Shown: piece after piece, positions 54,359-62,703 of the stretch | How the letters are laid out: each line of letters starts with the position of its first letter | Position numbering within the stretch: position 1 is the first letter of the stretch | Source: Hymenobacter rubripertinctus | GTDB lineage: Bacteria; Bacteroidota; Bacteroidia; Cytophagales; Hymenobacteraceae | NCBI RefSeq assembly: GCF_003583925.1 | Contig: NZ_QYCN01000002.1 | Coordinates: 39,075 to 103,074, forward strand | Reading direction: 5' to 3' | Length of the DNA: 64,000 nt | Notes under the pieces: model-generated | Told to the model about the DNA's origin: nothing | Seen by the model: only the letters and a program-made list of their open reading frames with translations | Databases searched by the model: none | Translations under genes and position numbers: made by a program

Positions 54359-55498
54359 ATGAAGAAGACCATTTTGACTCTCGTGGCCGCCGCCGCCCTG
54401 CACACCGCTTCGGCCCAGAACTCGGCCGTTACCAACGCCATTCTCTACCAACGTCAGGGGACGCTCGATAAGGCCCGCGTCGAAATCGACAAGGCGGCCA
54501 TGAACGATAAGACGCAGGCGAAAGCCAAGACCTGGTATACCCGGGGCGAAATCTACGAAGGCATCGTGGCCAGCCCGATCTACGGCAAGTCGCTGCCCGT
54601 AACGGAAGGCACTAAAACGGCTTTCGAATCGTATTCCAAAGCCCTGAGCCTCGACGGTAAAGACGGCGAATATGGTAAGCAGGCTGCTGCCAAACTCGAC
54701 GGCCTGTATGGGCTGGCGCTGAACGCCGGCGTAGAAAGCTACAACGGGAAGGACTTCGCAAAAGCCATGGATTCGTACCGCATGGCGCAGCAAATCCGCC
54801 CCCAGGATACGACGGCTTACCTGTACGCGGCCTACGCTTCGGAAGCCAACCAGGATTTCAGCACGGCCAAGGAAATGTATGGCAAGCTTCAGGGCATCGG
54901 TTATAAGTCGCCCCAGTTGTATGGCCGGCTCCTGCAGATTGCCCGGCAGGAAAAAGATGAAGCCGCCGCGATGAAAGCAGTGCAGGACGCGCTGGTTATT
55001 TATCCGACCAATAAAAGCTTCATGCTGGAGGAACTGAACATGTACCTGAGCGCCGGCCGGGGGAAAGAAGCCCTTGATAAAATCGACCGGGCCATTGCTG
55101 CCGATCCGACCAACTCGAATCTGTATGCGGTGAAGGGTTCCATCCTGGATCAGGACAAGCAGCCAGTGCAAGCGTTGGAAGCCTACAAGAAGGCAGTAGA
55201 AGTAGACCCGACCAACTTCGATGCAAACTTCAACTTGGGCATCTATAACTACAACAAAGCGGCTGATCTGTTTACCCGGGCCAGCAAGATGAGCTTGGCG
55301 GAGTACCAGAAATCGGGCAAGAAATTCGAGGCCGATGGAAAGAAGTACTTCCAGGAGTCGTTGCCTTATTTCGAGAAGGCGCTGGAAGTGCAGCCGGATG
55401 ACCGGGCCACGACCAGTGCCTTGCAGAAGGCGTACTTGCGCGTCGGCCGGACAGCGGATTCGCAGCGGATGTCGACTAAGCTGGACGCGATGAAGTAA
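54359..55498 (+). CDS. Secreted TPR protein
   Basis: 379 residues. Signal peptide (MKKTILTLVAAAALHTASAQ), then about seven TPR units (RGEIYEGIVASPIYGKSLPV, AIAADPTNSNLYAVKGSILD, AVEVDPTNFDANFNLGIYNY). Common in Bacteroidota, likely a periplasmic or outer-membrane scaffold. No partner visible. Confidence 0.85.
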   Translation: MKKTILTLVAAAALHTASAQNSAVTNAILYQRQGTLDKARVEIDKAAMNDKTQAKAKTWYTRGEIYEGIVASPIYGKSLPVTEGTKTAFESYSKALSLDGKDGEYGKQAAAKLDGLYGLALNAGVESYNGKDFAKAMDSYRMAQQIRPQDTTAYLYAAYASEANQDFSTAKEMYGKLQGIGYKSPQLYGRLLQIARQEKDEAAAMKAVQDALVIYPTNKSFMLEELNMYLSAGRGKEALDKIDRAIAADPTNSNLYAVKGSILDQDKQPVQALEAYKKAVEVDPTNFDANFNLGIYNYNKAADLFTRASKMSLAEYQKSGKKFEADGKKYFQESLPYFEKALEVQPDDRATTSALQKAYLRVGRTADSQRMSTKLDAMK

Positions 55499-55533
55499 GA
55501 CAGAGAAGCCTCCGAAAGTAGGAGAGGCTAGTT

Positions 55534-55569
55534 AAAAACAAGGCCCGCGTGCGCGCGGGCCTTGTTTTT
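55534..55569. terminator. Bidirectional terminator
   Basis: AAAAACAAGGCCCGCG (55534-55549) pairs with CGCGGGCCTTGTTTTT (55554-55569). Downstream of the TPR gene. Confidence 0.9.
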
Positions 55570-55765
55570 AAAAACACTAGTTAACATAATATAAATTATA
55601 AGACAAAACGCTTTGCTGGAATACGAGGCCGGTCGCCACGTTTGTGGGCACTCTTTAACGGGGAAAATGAGGGAAATTTCAAAGGCAGACCCGATGTTTA
55701 GAACTGGAGTATCTGATACAGCTTGCGGCGCGCTGGCTTAAACAGCGAAACCTTGAGCACCTCCG

Positions 55766-55821
55766 TACGTCTGTTGCTGCGGTGTCATCGAAAGCGCGAA
55801 GTCACCGCAGCAACAGACGTA
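55766..55821. repeat. 19-bp inverted repeat
   Basis: TACGTCTGTTGCTGCGGTG (55766-55784) pairs perfectly with its copy at 55803-55821 around an 18-base loop. No T run; resembles a dispersed palindromic (REP-like) element. Confidence 0.7.
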
Positions 55822-56497
55822 GCCTTCCCTGTTCTTAGCAGCTACGCCGAATATCAGTGTTTCGCACGCTGTAGCGAGGGCTTTGCGTCTTCTCGTGGAA
55901 CGATGCTGGACTAGCCATGTGTCCGACAATATGCAAAGAGGCCTCGCTATAGCGTGCCTTTACGGTCAATGAAGATGAAACCAGACGTGTTCTCATGAAA
56001 GCCTTGGAAGTACGTTGGTTATTGAGCGTAGTTTTCTCCAGGATAAATCGGATGAGAAGGCAACAAATGCGTCCCAAGTGATAAGCGTTGCTGAAGACCT
56101 GGTGACTGTCGGACTAAAACAGCAAGAGCTTTGTGAGTAGGCACAAAATTCTCCAAGGGATATTTCAATTGCAGCTCTACTCCTGCTGATATCTCAACAT
56201 ACGACAGCTCCGAGATGCTCCTGCGTGAGTACTGATAATCTGGCCCGTGTGATAAGCTATCAGTAGATGGTGAAACTCATTGGGTGATTCACTAACGAAG
56301 GACCTAGCCCGCTTAGCAGGCCAAAGAACACCTGTCTGCTGTTCACCCCCGGCCCCCCGGTATTGTAAGAAGGTATTTATTTTGATATAAAAAAGTGGAA
56401 ATAGCGGTAATGGATAGAGTAGAGAGATATAATCCGGTAAGTAGATATATAAAAGTAAAAAAAAGCACAAAAAGTATTAGAAAGTATAACTTTTATA

Positions 56498-56532
56498 TAC
56501 TATATACTGCTTATTATTACTATATACTGCTT
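56498..56532 (+). promoter_or_regulatory. Direct repeat upstream of the -33 element
   Basis: TACTATATACTGCTT occurs at 56498-56512 and 56518-56532, two helical turns apart, the second copy abutting the -33 TTG. A candidate binding site for a regulator of the next gene. Confidence 0.55.
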
Positions 56533-56559
56533 GATTTACCGTGCCAATACTTATTTTTG
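56531..56559 (+). promoter_or_regulatory. Bacteroidota promoter, TTG-N18-TATTTTTG
   Basis: TTG at 56531-56533 and TATTTTTG at 56552-56559 with 18-base spacing, 26 bases before the ATG at 56586. One of the clearest promoters in the window. Confidence 0.7.
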
Positions 56560-56585
56560 TTTCTTATACTCCTCCTTCTCCTACC

Positions 56586-57557
56586 ATGCCCAAGACGATA
56601 GACTACCCCCGCACTTCTTACCAGAGCGCCTGGGAAGTGGCTGAAGTTGTTGATGACACGGGTGGCAAGTGCGCCATCGAGACAGCGGCGCGGAAACTGA
56701 ACCGCAAGGTCAGTGGCTCCTTTAAGGCTATCATTGGCTCAGCCGTTAAGTTTGGCCTGCTGACCAGTAAGCGCGAGTTATTGACTACAACCAATCTTTT
56801 CCGACGTATCAAGAACGCCTATGATAAGCACGAGGAAAAGATTTACCACCGGGAAGCGTTCTTGCACCCTCCTCTCTTCACCCAGATCTGCCGCAAATTT
56901 CGCAACCGCGAGTTACCGGTGCATATGTTCGACGTGATGCTGGTACGCGAGTTTGGCGTAGAGGAAATCAATACCCAGAGCGTTTCCCGGGCTTTCATTG
57001 AAGGAGCACGCATGGCTGGTATTCTAAATGAGCAGAATATCATCGTCGATATCGACCAGTTAGCCGCCCAGCAGCAGCCCCGGCGGGAACTGGCCAGCTC
57101 GGAGATGCCGCTGAATGTCTTCCAGGCTCCTACCCCGGCGCCAGCCGCTACTGCGCCGCCAAGCCCGGGTATATCTTCCTCCCGTCTGGTTGTACCCTCC
57201 CCCCGAACGGTGGACGTTGTCTCCAGCCTGTTTGGACTCGATACCGACGACCTGGAACACACGGAGGAAGCACCTGCTCCCCAAGTCATCCCGGCAGGGC
57301 CTAAAGCTGAGCCGGCGTTTATGCCTTCTGCTACTACCCGCCCCGAGGCCACGCTGCCACAACCTGCTACGCAGCCACCAGTCGAGCCGAGAACCGAAGC
57401 AGATGCTCCTTCCAGAGTCAGCAGCAACGAGCCAGCCGTGTATGCCATTCATATTCATGGACCAGGCTTGGACACTCATCTAACTATTCAAGATCAGGAA
57501 GACCTGACGCTGGTGAATGCCTTACTCAACAAGATTCGCCGCCAATTACCAAGCTAA
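56586..57557 (+). CDS. Unrecognised protein with winged-helix-like N-terminus
   Basis: 323 residues. Residues 1-150 are helical with a repeated short motif (WEVAEVVDDTGGKCAIETAA, FKAIIGSAVKFGLLTSKREL), resembling tandem winged helices. A long Pro/Thr-rich linker (about 175-280) leads to a small C-terminal domain (YAIHIHGPGLDTHLTIQDQE). No nuclease or ATPase motif seen. Its isolated place, AT-rich promoter and repeat operator suggest an acquired regulator or defence-type gene. Uncertain. Confidence 0.55.
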   Translation: MPKTIDYPRTSYQSAWEVAEVVDDTGGKCAIETAARKLNRKVSGSFKAIIGSAVKFGLLTSKRELLTTTNLFRRIKNAYDKHEEKIYHREAFLHPPLFTQICRKFRNRELPVHMFDVMLVREFGVEEINTQSVSRAFIEGARMAGILNEQNIIVDIDQLAAQQQPRRELASSEMPLNVFQAPTPAPAATAPPSPGISSSRLVVPSPRTVDVVSSLFGLDTDDLEHTEEAPAPQVIPAGPKAEPAFMPSATTRPEATLPQPATQPPVEPRTEADAPSRVSSNEPAVYAIHIHGPGLDTHLTIQDQEDLTLVNALLNKIRRQLPS

Positions 57558-57585
57558 ACTTGCTCCCAACTTGCTGAACCGCATG

Positions 57586-57631
57586 CCTTATGACACAGCG
57601 AATGTTAGTTGAAGCTCGCTGTGTCATAAGG
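57586..57631. terminator. 16-bp hairpin after the 56586 gene
   Basis: CCTTATGACACAGCGA (57586-57601) and its inverted copy (57616-57631) with a 14-base loop. Confidence 0.7.
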
Positions 57632-57880
57632 TGTGTGCTACCTTTTACCAGCAAATTACTTACATATATATGTTATGTTAAATCAATATATGTATCAAAG
57701 ATCTCACTTCCAATGAAGTGCTTTATATTCCCTTTAATTAGCAACAGGATTTATTCGTGATACACTTTTCCTCAGAAACGGGCTCCCCCCTACCGCCACC
57801 AGGCCAGCTTCCGCCTGCTACCGACGGCCTTTGCCAGCGTCAACCGACGAGAACGGATCAGCCCCAGTCATAGACATACG

Positions 57881-57934
57881 GCTACAAAGACAATGGATAC
57901 CGGCACGGCCCCCGGTATCCATTGTCTTTGTAGC
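57881..57934 (-). terminator. 23-bp hairpin after the GDPD-like gene
   Basis: 57881-57903 pairs with 57912-57934 perfectly. It ends three bases before the GDPD-like stop (57938), so it terminates that gene. Confidence 0.85.
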
Positions 57935-57937
57935 GGA

Positions 57938-58864
57938 TTATCGGCGCATTGTTTCCTGCTGTTCTTGCTGACGCCGCCGCAAAGTGGACCGTAGCTGCCG
58001 GACGTTGTCGACCTCGTAGGCGTCAGGCTCGGCCGACACGACGCGCTCCACGGCCCGGGCCGAGCGCCCTCCAAAAACAACTACCTCCCGCCCCAATGCG
58101 TGCAGGGCCTCGGCCCGGGCCGGCGTAACGGCGTTTTTGTGCAGCACCACGGTGCCGACCTGCGGCAAGGTTCGCAAGTCGGCGAGGGAGGCCTCGTAAT
58201 CGTCGCCAACTTCCAGGCCCAGGCCTACGGCCGGCATCAGGTAGCCCAGGTACCGGAGCGTGGCCGGGCGATTGGTGATAATTAGGACCCGGCCCAGCGG
58301 CACCTGACAGTGACGGAGCAACCGCTCAATGCCACGGGCCAGCGCTTGGTTGCGGGCCACGTCATCGTTGGCGCACGGGTCATCTTCGTGCAGGTCCAGG
58401 TGCAGATATGGAAACTGCGGCTGCTGCTGCAACCGGGCCAGGATGGTGGCGAAGGTCTGGATGCGCTCTTGATGAAACCAGTCGTAGGGCCAGCCCCCGC
58501 GGTACCGGAGCCGCGTGAGGGCCGCAGCCGGGGTCTGACTCACGCAGCCCTGCCCCGTGGTCATGCTTTCGAGCGTGTTGTCGTGGTAGAGCACCGGCAC
58601 GCTGTCCTGGCTCAGGCGCACATCAATCTCAATTCCGTCGGCGCCGTGGCGCAGGGCCCGATTAATGCTGCGCAGGCTACTGGGCGGCAGCGGATTGAAG
58701 GGGCGCAGAGGCGTAAAAAACCCGGACCCCGCGTGACCGATGATGAGTGGCGCATCCGCCGCCGGGCTCTGGGCCCGGGCCGGCAAGGCCAGCAAGCCGC
58801 CAGTACCGGTTGCCAGCACCAGCAAGGACCGGAGGAATGGCCCCAGGCAAAATAGTTGACGCAT
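57938..58864 (-). CDS. Glycerophosphodiester phosphodiesterase-like protein
   Basis: 308 residues. Signal sequence (MRQLFCLGPFLRSLLVLATG to ARAQ) and a TIM-barrel with GIEIDVRLSQDSVPVLYHDN (metal Glu and Asp, catalytic His). The first motif reads GHAGSGFF where most GDPDs have an HRG; the Arg is Ala, which may change substrate or activity. The C-terminus is charged (RSTLRRRQQEQQETMRR). I use the ATG at 58864. Expected substrate is a glycerophosphodiester, in the periplasm. Confidence 0.8.
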   Translation of the reverse strand: MRQLFCLGPFLRSLLVLATGTGGLLALPARAQSPAADAPLIIGHAGSGFFTPLRPFNPLPPSSLRSINRALRHGADGIEIDVRLSQDSVPVLYHDNTLESMTTGQGCVSQTPAAALTRLRYRGGWPYDWFHQERIQTFATILARLQQQPQFPYLHLDLHEDDPCANDDVARNQALARGIERLLRHCQVPLGRVLIITNRPATLRYLGYLMPAVGLGLEVGDDYEASLADLRTLPQVGTVVLHKNAVTPARAEALHALGREVVVFGGRSARAVERVVSAEPDAYEVDNVRQLRSTLRRRQQEQQETMRR

Positions 58865-58979
58865 AAGGTGGAGTAGGAGAAAAAAAACGAACGAGCGACT
58901 GACGGCCACTACCGGCCCCCGCTACCGGCCCGCCAGCGGAGCTATACGCAACAGAACCCGTCGGCGGGGTAAATCCGGT

Positions 58980-58987
58980 TACATTTG
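58980..58987 (+). promoter_or_regulatory. -7 box (TACATTTG)
   Basis: TAnnTTTG match 49 bases before the epimerase ATG. Confidence 0.45.
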
Positions 58988-59036
58988 CGCCGGAGCCCGT
59001 GCTGGCTCCCTTGCTTTTTTCCCCTGCATTACACGC

Positions 59037-60020
59037 ATGGCATCCATTCTGGTAACGGGCTGCGCGGGCTTCATTGGCTCGCACCTGGCCGAGCGCCTGC
59101 TCCACGACGGGCACCGCGTGGTCGGCTTAGACAATTTCGACCCGTTTTACGACCCCGCCCACAAGCACCGCAACCTGGCCCTGTGCCGGGCGCATCCCCG
59201 CTTCAGCTTTCATGAAACCGACCTGCGCCACGGCGTCGATGCGCTGGTCGACGCGCTGCCCGCCGACCCGATTGACGTGGTGGTGCACCTGGCCGCCAAA
59301 GCCGGCGTGACCCCCTCGGTGCAAGAGCCGGTGGCCTACCTCGAAAACAACGTCATTGGGACCACCCACCTGCTGGAGTGGATGCGGCAGCGCAGCATTA
59401 CGAAGCTGTTTTTCGCGTCCTCTTCTTCCGTGTACGGCAACACCCGCACCCAGCCCTTCCGTGAAGACATGAACCTGCTGGCCACCTGCATCTCGCCCTA
59501 CGCGGCCAGTAAGCTCAGCGGCGAGCAGCTCACCTACACCTACCATCACCTCTACGGCCTGGACGTACTCAATGCCCGGTTCTTTACCGTGTACGGCCCC
59601 CGCCAACGACCCGACCTGGCCATTCATAAGTTCGTGCGCCTGTTACGGGCCGGCCAGCCTATTCCCGTATTCGGCGACGGCAGCACGGCCCGCGACTATA
59701 CCTTCGTCCTCGATACGGTCGACGGCATCAGCCGGGGCGTCGGCTACCTGCTCGACCACGCGGGCGTGTACGAAACCATCAACCTGGGCAACAACCGCCC
59801 CGTACCCCTGCTGGAGCTGATCCGGGCCGTGGGCGAGGCCGTGGGCATTGCGCCCCGCCTGGTGTTTGAGCCCATGCAGGCCGGCGACGTGGACGTAACG
59901 TACGCCGACATTCGCAAAGCCCGGGAACTGCTCGGCTACGCCCCCCGCACCAGCCTGGCCGAGGGATTACGGGCGTTTGTGGAGTGGCAGGCCGCAACCC
60001 CGCCCCCCTTCCAGCCATAG
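59037..60020 (+). CDS. NAD-dependent epimerase (UDP-glucuronate 4-epimerase-like)
   Basis: 327 residues. SDR fold: Rossmann GCAGFIGSHLAERL (about 8-21), catalytic SSSSVYGN and YAASK (Tyr/Lys), with FTVYGPRQRPD substrate segment. Closest in feel to UDP-glucuronate 4-epimerases used in surface polysaccharide synthesis. Acts on UDP-sugars in the cytoplasm. Single gene. Confidence 0.9.
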   Translation: MASILVTGCAGFIGSHLAERLLHDGHRVVGLDNFDPFYDPAHKHRNLALCRAHPRFSFHETDLRHGVDALVDALPADPIDVVVHLAAKAGVTPSVQEPVAYLENNVIGTTHLLEWMRQRSITKLFFASSSSVYGNTRTQPFREDMNLLATCISPYAASKLSGEQLTYTYHHLYGLDVLNARFFTVYGPRQRPDLAIHKFVRLLRAGQPIPVFGDGSTARDYTFVLDTVDGISRGVGYLLDHAGVYETINLGNNRPVPLLELIRAVGEAVGIAPRLVFEPMQAGDVDVTYADIRKARELLGYAPRTSLAEGLRAFVEWQAATPPPFQP

Positions 60021-60069
60021 AGAAGTAGAAGTTCCGCCGGACTCCGGCCCTACTTTTATCGCCCTTCCC

Positions 60070-60416
60070 ATGGCTGATTCTGCTGCGCCAGCCCACCCGG
60101 CCGATGCCGTACTTCCAACGCCCGGATTGGCCGACGTGGTGTTCAATGTCTCCCTAATGGGAACCATGCTGCTGCGCCCCCTTTACGCGGGAGGCCAGGA
60201 TTCGGAAATCATCGATCCTACCACCAGTTGGCCCGGGACCCGGCCACGGCCACCGCTACCGTCATCATCATGCTCACCACCACCATGAGCTCCCGCGACC
60301 TGGCCCGGCTCAACGAGCTCAACATTGCCGGCCTGGTGAGCAAGCTCCGCACCCAGGACAAGGTGGTTCGCAGTAAAGCCGGTTCCGGTACCAGACTTAC
60401 CCCGCTTTTGCACTGA
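60070..60416 (+). pseudogene. Decayed response-regulator receiver domain
   Basis: Frame 1 from 60070 reads PGLADVVFNVSLMGTMLL and GGQDSEII. After about 60215 the homology moves to another frame (60228-60416, QLARDPATATATVIIMLTTT, then LNIAGLVSKL), the typical receiver C-terminus with the conserved Lys. The phospho-acceptor Asp position reads Asn (FNV). The frameshift and lost Asp mark a pseudogene. It sits between the epimerase and DoxX genes. Confidence 0.7.
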
Positions 60417-60450
60417 TTCTCTGCTTTTTTTCCTCTTAACCCACAACCCG

Positions 60451-60822
60451 ATGTCCGCTTCTACCCGCAACACCATTGCCCGCATTCTGCAAGTGCTGGT
60501 GGGCCTGGCCTTTATTTTCTTTGGCGTCAAGAAATTCATGGATCTGCCCGCCACGGTGGGCATGTTCGGCAGCCTGGGCCTGCCCGGGGCGCTGGCCTAC
60601 GTGATTGCCGCCGCCGAGCTGCTGGGCGGTATCGGCCTGCTCATTCCCCGGTTCGTGCGGCCGGCGGCCCTGGGCCTGGTGCTCATCATGCTCGGGGCCG
60701 TGGTAATGCACGCCACCAAAATCCCGGGCGGCCTGGCCGGCGGAATGGCCGCCATCGTACTGCTGGTGCTGCTGATCGTGATACTGGTGCTGAGCCGGCC
60801 CGCCACCACCCCGGTCGGCTAA
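60451..60822 (+). CDS. DoxX-like membrane protein
   Basis: 123 residues. Four transmembrane segments, with VGLAFIFFGVKKFMDLPATV near 16-36 and AAELLGGIGLLIPRFVRPAA in the middle, match the DoxX/DoxD family. Members link to quinone or sulfur redox in some bacteria; role here unknown. Confidence 0.8.
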   Translation: MSASTRNTIARILQVLVGLAFIFFGVKKFMDLPATVGMFGSLGLPGALAYVIAAAELLGGIGLLIPRFVRPAALGLVLIMLGAVVMHATKIPGGLAGGMAAIVLLVLLIVILVLSRPATTPVG

Positions 60823-60865
60823 CCCCGCCTGTTACCAGGCGCTGGCTGACTCCTTCATTGATATA

Positions 60866-60907
60866 ACGCAAAAACCGCCCGGCAGCAGTGCCGGGCGGTT
60901 TTTGCGT
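60866..60907. terminator. Bidirectional terminator
   Basis: ACGCAAAAACCGCCCGGCA (60866-60884) pairs with its copy (60889-60907). Downstream of the DoxX gene. Confidence 0.85.
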
Positions 60908-60925
60908 TGTTGCAGGACTAAGGTT

Positions 60926-60983
60926 GTAGCGCAAACCAAAGGACAGCAAAGCGGGTGATTGGCTGTCCTTTGGTTTGCGCTAC
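60926..60983. repeat. 22-bp inverted repeat
   Basis: GTAGCGCAAACCAAAGGACA plus GC (60926-60947) pairs with 60962-60983 around a 14-base loop. No T run. Next to the end of the LAB_N gene (60990). A terminator or a dispersed palindrome. Confidence 0.7.
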
Positions 60984-60989
60984 TGGCCG

Positions 60990-61712
60990 CTACTGGCCTT
61001 CGCCCGGGCTGCCGGGCACGGGCAACGGCGCGAGCAGGTCCCGCAGCTGCCGGCGCAGCAGCACGATGTTGCGGGCATACACGACCGTACCGAATACGTT
61101 GCCGATGATGAGCACGGCGTCGTGGCGCAGCAGGGCGTAGGTTAGAATCAGCAACGAGCCCACCAGGCTAATCACCCAGAAGCTCAGCGGCAGGCTCGAT
61201 TCGCCCTTGCGCTCGGAGTAAATCCACTGGTAGACGAAGCGGAGTAGGAAAATGGCCTGGCCCACGGCTCCGAGCAGCAGCAGGCCGCCCGGAATTTCGG
61301 TGCCCAGCATGGCCCGCAGGCTGAAGTGGCGGTTGCCGGCCACGAACCCGCCCAGCATGGCCACCGGAAAGGCGTAGGCCGCCGCCCGGAACCAGGGGCT
61401 GAGCTTGCGCCACTCGCCCAGCAGCTGCAGGTTGCGGATATAGATGGCGTAGCTGATGAGCTGGGCCCCGAGAATGACCGGGTCGTGGCGCAGGATGCCG
61501 TACACAATCATCAGAAACGACGATACCAGGCTGATTTGCCAGAACAGCGTGGGCACGAGCACCCGCTTAGCCCGCTCGCTCTGAATCCACTGCAACACGA
61601 TACGGCTCGAAAACAGCAGCTGCGACACCAGCCCGATGGCCAGCGCCACGGTTTCTTTCTGAATTAAAAATGAAAAGTTAACAGTTAAAAACTGGCCCAT
61701 TTCGATTGGCAC
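60990..61712 (-). CDS. LAB_N-domain membrane protein (duplicated)
   Basis: 240 residues with six or so transmembrane segments. The lipid-A-disaccharide synthase N-terminal (LAB_N) signature appears twice: VLQWIQSERAKRVLVPTLFW, and FVYQWIYSERKGESSLPLSF. Such proteins sit beside sugar-transfer genes in envelope lipid modification. The GT2 gene starts 70 bases downstream on the same strand. ATG at 61700 is an alternative start. Confidence 0.85.
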   Translation of the reverse strand: MPIEMGQFLTVNFSFLIQKETVALAIGLVSQLLFSSRIVLQWIQSERAKRVLVPTLFWQISLVSSFLMIVYGILRHDPVILGAQLISYAIYIRNLQLLGEWRKLSPWFRAAAYAFPVAMLGGFVAGNRHFSLRAMLGTEIPGGLLLLGAVGQAIFLLRFVYQWIYSERKGESSLPLSFWVISLVGSLLILTYALLRHDAVLIIGNVFGTVVYARNIVLLRRQLRDLLAPLPVPGSPGEGQ

Positions 61713-61781
61713 ACGCGGCTACGTTCAACTTCGGCGCTGCCAGGCAGGCAGCATAACCAGATAATTTTCAACTTTTACCGC

Positions 61782-62540
61782 TCAATTTTTACCTGAATCA
61801 GTAGTCTGCTCGCTGATTTCGTAGTTCTTCCAGCGCGAGCGAATCCAGCGGAAACCGAACGTGTCGATGAGCGGCTTCCAGGCCCGGTTCCAGAGGTTGT
61901 ACTTGGCCGTGCCAGCGAAGCGCGGAAAGTGGCGCACCGGCAGCTGCTTCACCTGGCCGCCCTGCAGCTGCACGAGCGCGCCCAGAAACCGGTGCAGCCC
62001 ATGAAACAGCGGCAGGCGGCGGGCGTAGTCGGTTTTGATGATTTTCAGCGGGCAGCCCGTGTCCTGAATGCCGTCGTTGATGAGCGTGCGGCGCACGCCG
62101 TTGGCTAGTTTGGAGGACAGTTTCTTGACCACCGTATCCTGGCGGTTGGCCCGGATGCCGTTCACCATATCAAAGGCCGGGAAGAACTCGAAAAAGGTCA
62201 GGAAATCGAGCGGCGTAGTCTGGATATCGGAGTCGATGTAGCCGATGAGCGTGGTGCGGGCGTGGTCGATGCCGGCTTTGACGGCCGTGCTCAGGCCCCG
62301 GTTTTCTTTGAGGCTAATGAATTCGTAGGCCGGCTTCTGTCCGCACACCGCCCGCAGAATGGCCAGCGAGCCGTCAGTCGAGCCGTCGTTGACGAAGAGC
62401 ACCGTAGTGGCCACCGGCGTCTGGGTCAGAAACTTATCCATCTCCACCACAAACTGCCCCAGGCTTTCTTCTTCGTTGTACACGGGCACGAGCACCGTCA
62501 GGCTTTGAGTGGCGAGGTAGGCGGCGTTGGCAGCGGGCAT
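61782..62540 (-). CDS. Family 2 glycosyltransferase (DPM1/ArnC-like)
   Basis: 252 residues. VLVPVYNEEESLGQFVVEMD, FVNDGSTDGSLAIL and YIDSDIQTTPLDFL (DxD) mark the GT-A fold of polyprenyl-phosphate sugar transferases. No large C-terminal transmembrane tail. Its neighbour on the same strand is LAB_N, so a lipid-A-like or carrier-lipid sugar modification is likely. I use the ATG at 62540. Confidence 0.85.
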   Translation of the reverse strand: MPAANAAYLATQSLTVLVPVYNEEESLGQFVVEMDKFLTQTPVATTVLFVNDGSTDGSLAILRAVCGQKPAYEFISLKENRGLSTAVKAGIDHARTTLIGYIDSDIQTTPLDFLTFFEFFPAFDMVNGIRANRQDTVVKKLSSKLANGVRRTLINDGIQDTGCPLKIIKTDYARRLPLFHGLHRFLGALVQLQGGQVKQLPVRHFPRFAGTAKYNLWNRAWKPLIDTFGFRWIRSRWKNYEISEQTTDSGKN

Positions 62541-62627
62541 AGCGGGGAGTGGTAGAACGGGGCGGCAAGGTACGACGGCTACCGGGAACTCATTTTTGCC
62601 GCGTAGCCACTGCGGGCCAGTAACTCG

Positions 62628-62656
62628 TTGCATACACCCATAAGATGATACCTTTG
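62628..62656 (+). promoter_or_regulatory. Bacteroidota promoter, TTG-N18-TACCTTTG
   Basis: TTG at 62628-62630 and TACCTTTG at 62649-62656 with 18-base spacing, 47 bases before the ATG at 62704. Confidence 0.65.
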
Positions 62657-62703
62657 CCAGTAGCTTCTATTTGCTTGCTTACTGTCGCTTATACCCTGTT
62701 AAC

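Larger units (their letters stand above)
55499..56585. other. Long intergenic region with hairpins, repeats and a promoter
   Basis: It begins with a terminator (55534-55569). A 19-bp inverted repeat with an 18-base loop lies at 55766-55821. About 55840-56330 has mixed composition and several short open frames on both strands that look decayed; none fits a known protein. 56390-56560 is very AT-rich and holds the promoter of the next gene with a 15-bp direct repeat (56498-56532). Confidence 0.5.
57558..57937. other. Intergenic region with two terminators
   Basis: CCTTATGACACAGCGA pairs across 57586-57631 (16 bp), and GCTACAAAGACAATGGATAC plus CGG pairs across 57881-57934 (23 bp). Between them is AT-rich sequence with no gene. 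Confidence 0.6.

Noticed and set aside
55723-56077. Short ORFs on both strands in the 55.5-56.6 kb gap
   Set aside because: They have poor composition, no domain and no start context, and overlap the inverted repeat.
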